NCBI GenBank assembly: GCA_003483745.1
Contig: DMYD01000010.1
Span: forward strand, 45,154 to 109,153
DNA length: 64,000 bases
Origin: Roseburia sp.
Lineage (GTDB): Bacteria; Bacillota; Clostridia; Lachnospirales; Lachnospiraceae
Reading direction: 5' to 3'
Made by a program: the position numbers and the translations under genes. Positions 16,879 through 24,697 of this stretch are shown here, one piece after another. Under the pieces are notes generated by a model, which made no database searches, was not told the origin of the DNA, and saw nothing but the letters and a program-made list of their open reading frames with translations. Position 1 is the first letter of the stretch. Each line of letters opens with the position of its first letter.

Positions 16879-18612
16879 TTACAGTGCCCAGCCTGCCGCC
16901 TGCACCTGTGTCTCTATCATATGATGATAGATTCCTTCTTTTGCGGACAGTTCTTCCGGTGCGCCTTCCTCTGCAACCACCCCGTCTTTTAATACAACGA
17001 TCTTATCTGCATTTGCGACTGTACGCATCCGGTGTGCAATGATCAGAACTGTCTTGTTCTGGATCAGTTTCGATAACGCCTCCTGGATCAGTGTTTCATT
17101 ATCGACATCCAGTGATGCTGTAGCCTCGTCTAATAATATAATCGGCGCATCCTTTAAAAATGCTCTTGCAATCGAGATCCTCTGACGTTCTCCACCGGAG
17201 AGTTCTGATCCGTTTTCACCGATCATAGTCTGCCAGCCATCAGGCAGTTTCCGGGCAAACTCATCACAGTGCGCTAATTTTGCAGCCGCAATGACTTCCT
17301 CATCCGTTGCATCCTGTCTGCCGATACGGATATTTTCCATGATCGTATTATTAAAAAGCGTAACATCCTGAAATACGATAGAATACAGTGACATCAAAGT
17401 TTCCGGATCAATTTTTGAAATATCCATGCCCCCGACTGTGATCTTTCCTTTTTCAATATCCCAGAATCTTGCAGCAAGCCTTGATACCGTCGTTTTTCCA
17501 CCGCCGGACGGACCAATCAGTGCCGTCACTTCTCCCTGTTTCGCCGTAAATGTCACATCTTTTAACACAGACTCTTTCCTGTCATAAGAAAATCCAACAT
17601 GCGAAAATACAATATCATATCCTTTATGATCAAGCTTTGTTGTTCCTGTCTGAATTTCATGCGACAAAATCTCATCAAGACGTTCACTCTGTATGTTTGC
17701 ACTGATCATTGCCGCTAAATTCTGCAGGGAAATCTGCATTGGATCATAAATTCTGGATACAACAAGTAAAAACAGGAAAAATGTCAGGACGTCAATACTT
17801 CCTTTTGCCAGTAGAATACCTCCGGTTAAGGCAACTGTTGCAATACCAAGTTTTAAGATCATCTGGGCACTTGCAACAAATACCGCCATTCCAAGTTCTG
17901 TCACAATCGCATGTTTCTCAACGGCTTTGATCTTTTTGTCGAGACCTTTCATATAATCATCCTGTGCATTGTTGGCGCGAAGATCACGGACTGTCTCAAG
18001 TCCTTCCTGAATTCCGTCGGCACAGTCCATTTTCAATTTCATCTGTTTTCTGCTCATACTGTTCTGCACTTTTCCGGAACAACCAACGATCAGAAATGAA
18101 ACTGGAAGCACCCATAGAGCCGCTAAAGCCATTCTCCAGTCAAAGAAAAAGAGACTGCATGCCACAAGTGCCGTGGAAATACATGCTCCGATCAGTTCCG
18201 GGATCACATGGGAAGAAACCGTCTCCATCGTTGCACAATCTGCCATGATCGTGCTAGTCAGATCCGACAGGTCTTTTTTGCCAAAGAAAGAGAGTGGAAT
18301 CTTTCTTAATTTTTCCGCAAGGGTGATACGTCTCACACCACTCTCCACATAAGTTGCAAAAAATGTCGCATTATACTGGATATAAGTGGTAACTGCGATC
18401 AATGCCAGACAGATCATGCTGCCTGCCAGATAAAATGCACCTCTTCCACTTAATGTTTCCCCCATATAGTCCTTTACCAGTGAATAAAGCATTCCTACCG
18501 GAAACATCAGCACGATATCCGATATCGTGACGGAAACAAATGCTTTTATCATATCCTTCGCACCCTGCTCCGAAAGTGCGTATTTATGCTGTATTTTTTC
18601 TTTCAATGACAT
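16879..18612 (-). CDS. ABC transporter half (permease-ATPase fusion), exporter fold, second subunit
   Basis: A 577-residue half-transporter with six membrane helices followed by a nucleotide-binding domain. Walker A is GPSGGGKTT, the signature is LSGGERQRISIARA, Walker B is IILLDEATASLD, and the switch His is in IIAHRMRTV. It most likely dimerises with the upstream half-transporter. The start at 18612 (MSLKEKIQHKYAL) is chosen for the GGGGG seven bases upstream; it begins 2 bp after the previous stop. It is the last gene of the ECF/ABC operon and is followed by a terminator. Half-transporters of this shape next to metal/siderophore genes (YbtP/YbtQ type) can import, so direction is not assumed here. 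Confidence 0.93.
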   Translation of the reverse strand: MSLKEKIQHKYALSEQGAKDMIKAFVSVTISDIVLMFPVGMLYSLVKDYMGETLSGRGAFYLAGSMICLALIAVTTYIQYNATFFATYVESGVRRITLAEKLRKIPLSFFGKKDLSDLTSTIMADCATMETVSSHVIPELIGACISTALVACSLFFFDWRMALAALWVLPVSFLIVGCSGKVQNSMSRKQMKLKMDCADGIQEGLETVRDLRANNAQDDYMKGLDKKIKAVEKHAIVTELGMAVFVASAQMILKLGIATVALTGGILLAKGSIDVLTFFLFLLVVSRIYDPMQISLQNLAAMISANIQSERLDEILSHEIQTGTTKLDHKGYDIVFSHVGFSYDRKESVLKDVTFTAKQGEVTALIGPSGGGKTTVSRLAARFWDIEKGKITVGGMDISKIDPETLMSLYSIVFQDVTLFNNTIMENIRIGRQDATDEEVIAAAKLAHCDEFARKLPDGWQTMIGENGSELSGGERQRISIARAFLKDAPIILLDEATASLDVDNETLIQEALSKLIQNKTVLIIAHRMRTVANADKIVVLKDGVVAEEGAPEELSAKEGIYHHMIETQVQAAGWAL

Positions 18613-18614
18613 TT

Positions 18615-20381
18615 TTATTCCCCCACTTTCCAACGAACCGATTTATTGTATTCATCCCACATATGCGCATACAGTTTCTGTGCTTCTGACAGTTCTCTAT
18701 GCGTTCCTGCCTCAACGATCTCTCCATCTTTCAATACACAGATCCGGTCGGCATCTACAACGGAAGAAAGACGATGTGCGATCATAATAACCGTTTTTCC
18801 CGCGGATAATTTTGAAAATGCCTGCTGCACCTTCGCCTCATTGTCCGGATCAGCAAATGCGGTCGCCTCATCTAAGATCAGGATCGGCGCATTTTTTAAC
18901 ATTGCCCTCGCAATCGAAAGACGCTGTACTTCACCGCCGGACACATAAGTTCCCTTTGCTCCGATCACCGTATCAATACCATCCGGCAATTTTTCGATAA
19001 TATCTTCGCACTGTGCATTCTTTAATGCTTCCATAACTTCCTCTCTCGTCGCATCTTTCCTGCCCATGCGGACATTCTCATAAATAGACATCATTAAAAG
19101 TTTACTGTCCTGAAACACAAACGATACCATATCCATGAGCTTTTTTGACGGGATATCCCGTACATCCACACCGCCAATTCTGATATGTCCCTCTGTTGTA
19201 TCAAAGAAACGTGCGATCAGACTTGCAAGCGTCGACTTTCCACCGCCGGACGGTCCGACAAATGCAACATGTTCACCCTCCCTGATTTCCAGATCAATGT
19301 TATGTAACGCATCTTTTGTGGCATCCTCATAACGGAAGGACACATTTTCAAAAGTGATGGACATATCTTTTGGATCCGTTTTTCCTGCCGCCTCTGTCAG
19401 CGGCTTCTTTTCTAAAATACTGTCAATTCTAGTCAACGCATCCTCAACAATCATCTGATTTTCGCTTGCATACATAACCTTATTTAAAGTGACGGTAATA
19501 ATCGGTGTGATGATAATATAAAACATCAGGTTTAATAAAAACGTGCCACTCTCTCCACCTTTTACCACATAAAAAGTAAATGCGATCAATACCGCAAATA
19601 CTGCATTGATGGTCATTGTATAAAATGTCATCGGAAGTCTTAATTCTTTTGTGTAAGCAATCGTCCATTTTTCATAATTTTCAATGGACTGTCTGAAACG
19701 CTTAAAAGAAAACACCGACTGGCCAAACGTCTTTACAACCGGAATTCCGCGGACATATTCCACTGCCTCACTTGACATTTCTTCAAGCGCATTCTGATAT
19801 TCTGCCATCTTATCTTTCATCTGCTGTCCCATCATGCTCCCCATGATCAGAAATGCAGCCACTACCGGGATCAGGCTTAATAATCCAAGCCGCCAGTCAA
19901 ACATTAAAAGCAGCACCAAAAGACCGACCGGGGTTGCAATCGCTCCCGCCTGGTCCGGTAACTGATGCGCAAGATAGGTCTCCGTCGCTTCACTTGACTC
20001 GTTGACGATCTTACGGATCTTACCGCTTCCATCACTATCCATAAACCCCATCGGCAGTGTCATGATATGGTGCATCAGCTGTGAACGTATCCCTGCCTGC
20101 ACATGAAACGCAGATAAATGAGAACAGAGCAGTCCGCAGATGTAAAGAAACATGGATAAAATTGAAAAACCGACTGCATGCCATCCATAGTTTGCAAGAT
20201 TTCCTGCATTCTCATAATAAGGTGCCACATCCAAAACTTCATTGATTACTCTCCAGATATAATAAAACGGCACCAGCGCGATCCATGCGCTGACCGCAGA
20301 AAATATCCACGAGAGGATTGTCAGATACTTAAAATTTCCCGCATATTCAAAAAGCCTTGCTAAAGAACTCTGTTTTTTCAT
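18615..20381 (-). CDS. ABC transporter half (permease-ATPase fusion), exporter fold, first subunit
   Basis: A 588-residue half-transporter with an N-terminal six-helix domain and a C-terminal ATPase. Walker A is GPSGGGKST, the signature reads VSGGEVQRLSIARA (Glu-Val in place of the usual Glu-Arg/Lys), Walker B is ILILDEATAF, and the switch His is in IAHRLSSV. In the D-loop the usual SLD is replaced by AFADPD, suggesting asymmetric ATP sites in the heterodimer. The start at 20381 follows AAGGAGATAACA. It is 14 bp downstream of the fused EcfA gene and 2 bp before the second half-transporter. Confidence 0.93.
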   Translation of the reverse strand: MKKQSSLARLFEYAGNFKYLTILSWIFSAVSAWIALVPFYYIWRVINEVLDVAPYYENAGNLANYGWHAVGFSILSMFLYICGLLCSHLSAFHVQAGIRSQLMHHIMTLPMGFMDSDGSGKIRKIVNESSEATETYLAHQLPDQAGAIATPVGLLVLLLMFDWRLGLLSLIPVVAAFLIMGSMMGQQMKDKMAEYQNALEEMSSEAVEYVRGIPVVKTFGQSVFSFKRFRQSIENYEKWTIAYTKELRLPMTFYTMTINAVFAVLIAFTFYVVKGGESGTFLLNLMFYIIITPIITVTLNKVMYASENQMIVEDALTRIDSILEKKPLTEAAGKTDPKDMSITFENVSFRYEDATKDALHNIDLEIREGEHVAFVGPSGGGKSTLASLIARFFDTTEGHIRIGGVDVRDIPSKKLMDMVSFVFQDSKLLMMSIYENVRMGRKDATREEVMEALKNAQCEDIIEKLPDGIDTVIGAKGTYVSGGEVQRLSIARAMLKNAPILILDEATAFADPDNEAKVQQAFSKLSAGKTVIMIAHRLSSVVDADRICVLKDGEIVEAGTHRELSEAQKLYAHMWDEYNKSVRWKVGE

Positions 20382-20395
20382 TGTTATCTCCTTTT

Positions 20396-21862
20396 TTACG
20401 AAAATGAAAACTGCTCCATAAACTGTCCGCAATGCTCCCTTGTGAGTGGATAAAAATCCTGCACTTCTCCATGCTCAATATGCAATACATGTGTACAGCA
20501 CATCGCGATCAGTTCCGGATCATGTGTGATAATAAACATTGTCTTTTTTCGCTCTTTCAGTCTTTGAAACAGCCCGGCTGTCTGCCGCATATGTTTATAG
20601 TCCAGTCCACTGGTTGGTTCGTCAAAAATTAAAACTGATTTCTCTGCCAGAACCGCTGACGCAATCGCCACCCGCTGTTTCTGCCCCCCGGAAAGAGACA
20701 TCGGATGACGCTCCCGAAACCCGGCTAAATCCAGCTCACGCAATAAATCAGATACTTTATCCGCTTTTTCTTCCGCCATCCCAAGCTGTATTTCCTCTTC
20801 CACTGTTTCACAGAACAGTTGATGGTTGACATCCTGCATGACCATATAGCAGTTTTTTAACATCTGTCTGCCACTTAAGTTTGCACCATCTAACATCGTA
20901 TGCCCCTTGAACTTTTTTTCCAGTCCGCACAGGCAGCGTAAAAATGTGGATTTTCCTGCGCCGTTATGACCGGTTACGGCAATAATACTTTCTGCCGGAA
21001 CCGTCACATCAGACATATGCAGCACTTCTTCTTTTTCATAATTAAAATGATAATTTTTAAATGTGATCGTTTTCCCGGATTTTTCTGGTTTTTCCGGGAA
21101 TTCCGGTTGTGATAAGGAAAGTCCCCGAAGCCCCATCGCCTTGATCCGGTCTTCGGAAAACGTAACAAACGTTTTCATCGGCAGATCCGATACGATATGC
21201 CCTTCTTCCATATAAATGACACGGTCGCAGATGTCTTTTAACCAGTAAAGTCTATGTTCTGCGATCACAATGGTCTTTCCCTGTTTTTTCCAGAACAGAA
21301 GCGTCTGTTTTAATTCTTCAATCGCATCGAGATCCATGTTGGATGTCGGCTCATCTAAGACAAATATCTCCGGCTGCATTGCCGATACCGAAGCACACGC
21401 CACCCGCTGTTTCTCTCCACCGGAAAGTTTAAAAATATTGCACCCCATAAGATTTTCCATTTTCAGTTCTCTTGTCACTTTTGCGATCCGCTGTTTTATC
21501 TCATCTTCCGGAAGTCCCATATTTTCACAGCCAAATGCCACTTCACTTGTGGTGTCCAGGCAGAAAAACTGGCTGCGTGGATTCTGGAAAACACTTCCCA
21601 CTTTCTCTGCGATCGTGTAAAGTTCTTCCTCCTGTATCTTCAGTCCGCAGACCTCCACCACTCCATTTAACGTTCCCTCATAAAAATGTGGGATCAGTCC
21701 ATTTAAAAGGCGCGTGATCGTTGTTTTCCCGCAACCGGATTCACCGCAGAGTAAAATACATTCTCCCGGTTCCACCGTCAGTGAAACATCATGCAATGCC
21801 CCTTTTTCCGAGTTTTCATACTGAAAACTGACATTTGAAATTTGTATTATTTTTTCACTCAT
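20396..21862 (-). CDS. Fused ECF transporter ATPase (EcfA-EcfA, two ABC domains)
   Basis: A 488-residue protein with two complete ATPase domains that would energise an ECF importer. Domain 1 has GESGCGKTTITRLLNGLIPH, signature LSGGEKQRVACA and Walker B IFVLDEPTSNMD. Domain 2 has GHNGAGKSTFLRCLCG, signature LSGGQKQRVAIA and Walker B VLIFDEPTSGLD. Many ECF systems use two separate ATPases; the fusion is typical of the MptD/Trep_Strep-type cluster. The start at 21862 (MSEKIIQI) overlaps the EcfT stop by 4 bp (ATGA); an in-frame start further upstream lies inside ecfT. Confidence 0.93.
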   Translation of the reverse strand: MSEKIIQISNVSFQYENSEKGALHDVSLTVEPGECILLCGESGCGKTTITRLLNGLIPHFYEGTLNGVVEVCGLKIQEEELYTIAEKVGSVFQNPRSQFFCLDTTSEVAFGCENMGLPEDEIKQRIAKVTRELKMENLMGCNIFKLSGGEKQRVACASVSAMQPEIFVLDEPTSNMDLDAIEELKQTLLFWKKQGKTIVIAEHRLYWLKDICDRVIYMEEGHIVSDLPMKTFVTFSEDRIKAMGLRGLSLSQPEFPEKPEKSGKTITFKNYHFNYEKEEVLHMSDVTVPAESIIAVTGHNGAGKSTFLRCLCGLEKKFKGHTMLDGANLSGRQMLKNCYMVMQDVNHQLFCETVEEEIQLGMAEEKADKVSDLLRELDLAGFRERHPMSLSGGQKQRVAIASAVLAEKSVLIFDEPTSGLDYKHMRQTAGLFQRLKERKKTMFIITHDPELIAMCCTHVLHIEHGEVQDFYPLTREHCGQFMEQFSFS

Positions 21863-22593
21863 ATCCCTAATATTCCCTTTATCCAAAATACATACGGTAT
21901 CAGACAAAATGCGATCAGAACCACATCCTGAGCATGGATTCCGATTTCGCAGATATTAGTCCGCCTTTTTTCTCCGCCAAGTCCTCTTGTCAGTGCTGCC
22001 GCATTCAATTCTTCCCCGATCTTTGCAAGACAGACCATCAAAGGAACCATCCGGTACTCTAACATTTTTCCTGCATTTTTTCCGCCAACCCTGATATCGC
22101 GCATGCGCATTGCCGCATTGATGGATGCAAACTCATCTGCAACCGTAGGGAAAAAGCGAAACATCACAGACAATGGTATCGTGATCTTTTCGGTGACATG
22201 CATTTTATTCATCGCTGCATTAAACTCACTGACCGTCGTTGTCTCAATCAGATAAGCCCCCAACAGAATGCTCGGCAGAAAACGTGTCAGTATCCCACAG
22301 ACTCCAAGCAGCAGAAAGTTTGCGATCCCGGTCGTTTTTGGTCCTAGATACCAGAAACACAGATACGATACCGCATACACGATCATATATGTAAATGCCG
22401 TTCTCCATTTTTTTGCCAGTAAAAACAGCACAAAAGGGACAACGCAGAAGATAGGCATAAAACCATTAAAAATATCTCCGCCTGCACCACCTAACACAAA
22501 TACTGCAATGGTAAACAGCAGTAACATTTTTGTACGCGGATCAAAGACGATGCCGCGATTCTCCACATCCGGCTGTAATAAATTTACCTGCAT
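21859..22593 (-). CDS. ecfT: ECF transporter transmembrane T component
   Basis: A 244-residue membrane protein with about five helices that couples the ATPase to the S component. The cytoplasmic coupling region contains the Ala-Arg-Gly-type motif in LTRGLGGEKRR and an earlier AAMRMRDIRVGG. The first base of its ATG is shared with the stop of the S-component gene (TAATG) and its end overlaps the ATPase start, so all three are translationally coupled. Confidence 0.92.
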   Translation of the reverse strand: MQVNLLQPDVENRGIVFDPRTKMLLLFTIAVFVLGGAGGDIFNGFMPIFCVVPFVLFLLAKKWRTAFTYMIVYAVSYLCFWYLGPKTTGIANFLLLGVCGILTRFLPSILLGAYLIETTTVSEFNAAMNKMHVTEKITIPLSVMFRFFPTVADEFASINAAMRMRDIRVGGKNAGKMLEYRMVPLMVCLAKIGEELNAAALTRGLGGEKRRTNICEIGIHAQDVVLIAFCLIPYVFWIKGILGI

Positions 22594-23180
22594 TACGCAA
22601 TTCCTGCCTTTACAAAATGTTTTTTCAGAAGTGACTTACCTATCAATCCACCGATCGCTCCACAGACAAGACATGCCACGATCAAAAACGGTGCAATCCA
22701 GGTACGGCTCATGATATCGGAAAGTGTATTAATATATTCTTCCCCAAAACTCTGTCTCGTTGCAAAATAAGTCTCGGCATTCATAAAAAGAGGGATAAAG
22801 TTTCCAAAAATCACAAGACAGAATACCGCATAACTGCAAATTGTTTTGGCTGCACTTTTATAGTTTCCACTCTTTGCGATCAGATCCGCAATCAGTCCAA
22901 ATATGATTCCAAAGATAAACGGCCAGTAACCCATCCCTGTGATCCACAAAAATAATCCGACAATCATGGAATAAATGGTGATCATTCCAAACTTATCCAC
23001 CTTTGTCATAAATAACATCATCGGTATTCCACCGACCAACGGAACTAATGCACAAAGCATCGGCATCATGATCGGGATAAATCCAAGCATAGCAACGGCT
23101 GTCATGATGACACAGTAAATGGCTGCATAAATACCGATATTGATCAGATCTTTTCCTTTTAACTTCGCATTACTTTTCAT
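22593..23180 (-). CDS. MptD/Trep_Strep-family ECF S component
   Basis: A 195-residue integral membrane protein with about six helices and a basic C-terminus. Its position directly before ecfT and the fused ATPase identifies it as the substrate-binding subunit. The sequence fits the MptD/Trep_Strep family of putative S components, whose substrate is not established. AAAGGAG precedes the ATG. The 126 bp to the TetR gene could hold a promoter, but I do not see a convincing one; the operon may be partly read from the TetR promoter. Confidence 0.87.
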   Translation of the reverse strand: MKSNAKLKGKDLINIGIYAAIYCVIMTAVAMLGFIPIMMPMLCALVPLVGGIPMMLFMTKVDKFGMITIYSMIVGLFLWITGMGYWPFIFGIIFGLIADLIAKSGNYKSAAKTICSYAVFCLVIFGNFIPLFMNAETYFATRQSFGEEYINTLSDIMSRTWIAPFLIVACLVCGAIGGLIGKSLLKKHFVKAGIA

Positions 23181-23306
23181 CTCATATACTCCTTTTGTCT
23201 CTAATTTTTGTTATATATCACTACCAAGAATTAGTGTTTGCTAACCAGTGATTTTGATAGAAGACTGCCACTCTGTGAAAAGAATGTACAGCCCATTTTT
23301 TTATTT

Positions 23307-23921
23307 CTATTTCAGAATTGCACCCCATCCTCCACAATGATATTTTTCCAGCATATCCATATAACGGAGTGCCGTCTCCTTTGTCATTTTATGACGCACC
23401 ACCTCAAACATGCTCTCAAATAATGCCCTTGTCATGATGTGAATAAAATCTTCGGTAATCATTTCGCCATCCTCTGTCTGGTAATGGATCGCTTCCATAT
23501 ACTTATAGGTATATTCCGTCTCGATCTCGACAAGCCGTTCCACGAAATCCTGAAACTTCGTCCCGTAGGATGCATCCAGCAAAAGTTCAAATACTTCAAA
23601 ATTGTCGTAAATGTAATCGACCATTTCCGCCATGCCGGATGACACATAATGTTCCATCTCCCCAGGCTGCTTTTTTTCCTCCAACCCGTGAAATGCCTCC
23701 TGCGTATGTAAAAACATCTGCACCAGATGATCTGCCGCCGGTTCTACAATCGCGGAAAATAATCCTTCCTTATCTTTAAACCTTGAATAGATTGATCCGG
23801 TTGTCGTCCCTGCCTTTGCCGCGATCGTCCGCAGAGATGCATCGGAATATCCTTTCTGCAGAAATTCTTCCTTTGCGCAGGCTATGATCTTTTCTGAAAC
23901 TCCTTCTATCTGTTTTGTCAC
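23307..23921 (-). CDS. TetR-family transcriptional repressor
   Basis: A 204-residue TetR regulator. The N-terminal helix-turn-helix is FLQKGYSDASLRTIAAKAG followed by TTTGSIYSRFKDKEGLF (about residues 22-60); the C-terminal ligand domain is unclassified. The start is set at GTG 23921 because GGAGG lies five bases upstream; a GTG at 23933 would overlap that ribosome site. A 30-bp palindrome (23938-23967) sits directly on its transcription start, so autorepression is likely. The ECF/ABC genes follow on the same strand and are the natural targets. Confidence 0.9.
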   Translation of the reverse strand: MTKQIEGVSEKIIACAKEEFLQKGYSDASLRTIAAKAGTTTGSIYSRFKDKEGLFSAIVEPAADHLVQMFLHTQEAFHGLEEKKQPGEMEHYVSSGMAEMVDYIYDNFEVFELLLDASYGTKFQDFVERLVEIETEYTYKYMEAIHYQTEDGEMITEDFIHIMTRALFESMFEVVRHKMTKETALRYMDMLEKYHCGGWGAILK

Positions 23922-23937
23922 TGGCTCCTCCACTCAT

Positions 23938-23967
23938 TTATAACAGCGTTATATAACACTGTTATAA
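23938..23967. promoter_or_regulatory. Palindromic operator for the TetR regulator
   Basis: A 30-bp palindrome with half sites TTATAACAGCGTTAT and ATAACACTGTTATAA, one mismatch in the dyad. It starts at the -10 hexamer and covers the probable transcription start. Confidence 0.75.
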
Positions 23968-23995
23968 ATATAATCATTTCTTTTTTGTTTGTCAA
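23967..23995 (-). promoter_or_regulatory. Sigma-A-type promoter of the tetR-like gene
   Basis: On the minus strand TTGACA (complement of 23990-23995), a 17-bp spacer and TATATT (complement of 23967-23972), adjoining the operator. Confidence 0.72.
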
Positions 23996-24039
23996 TATAG
24001 GAAAGTCCTCAATCTCTCCTGTTTACAATACAACAAAAA

Positions 24040-24084
24040 AAGCATGTTCTGCAATTCTTTTGAATTGTAAAACATGCTTTTTTC
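24040..24084 (-). terminator. Rho-independent terminator of the GH3-GtrA operon
   Basis: AAGCATGTT and AACATGCTTTTTT form the outer stem and AATTC/GAATT the inner stem, with A/T runs on both sides. It lies just after the GtrA-like stop. Confidence 0.75.
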
Positions 24085-24093
24085 TATAGCTTT

Positions 24094-24657
24094 TTATGCT
24101 TTCGATTCCCCTTCCGGGAAAATGATCTTATTGACAAAGAAAAATACAACCATTGAAACTCCACCGTTTAATACGGTTGTTCCGATATTGTAGAGCCAGT
24201 CCGGTACGAACATACCGGCTACTGCAACCCAGATGCAGTTGATGGAGTTTACGATACAGGTCACAATGCAGAATGCGATCAGATACCAGAATGCCTGATA
24301 CCAGATATTTCCCTTGCTGCGAAACACGAAAGTTCTCTGGATCGGGAAATTGATGCATTCTCCGATCACCATGGCGATCATGTATGCACAGAAATATGGA
24401 AGTCCACCGTGTGCGGCATCATAACCGATAATATTCCATTTAAATGTCTCTCCAAATAAAGTGATGTCGATTCCCGGGAATCCAAAATCAACATTTGGAA
24501 GTCCGGCAAATGCAAGCGGCAGAAACAGTAACATCAGATATTTGAATACCGTGATCAGGTTACTTACGATCACGAACAGACCGCCCTCCCGGACCCATTT
24601 GGAGGCTCCGGGATGTTTGTCTGCAAAGTTCTGCCATAGATTTTTTATACTACTCAT
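24094..24657 (-). CDS. GtrA-like four-helix membrane protein
   Basis: A 187-residue protein with about four membrane helices. The core motif GECINFPIQRTFVFRSKGN is the GtrA-family hallmark (NFxxxRxxVF). GtrA proteins are thought to help move lipid-linked sugars or otherwise support polysaccharide modification. The gene is 40 bp behind the membrane-anchored GH3 gene and ahead of their shared terminator. The insertion between the first two helices is longer than usual for GtrA. The link to a cell-envelope glycan is inference. Confidence 0.82.
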   Translation of the reverse strand: MSSIKNLWQNFADKHPGASKWVREGGLFVIVSNLITVFKYLMLLFLPLAFAGLPNVDFGFPGIDITLFGETFKWNIIGYDAAHGGLPYFCAYMIAMVIGECINFPIQRTFVFRSKGNIWYQAFWYLIAFCIVTCIVNSINCIWVAVAGMFVPDWLYNIGTTVLNGGVSMVVFFFVNKIIFPEGESKA

Positions 24658-24697
24658 TGTACACTTTCACCTCTATGTATTACTTCTGCAAAATCTT

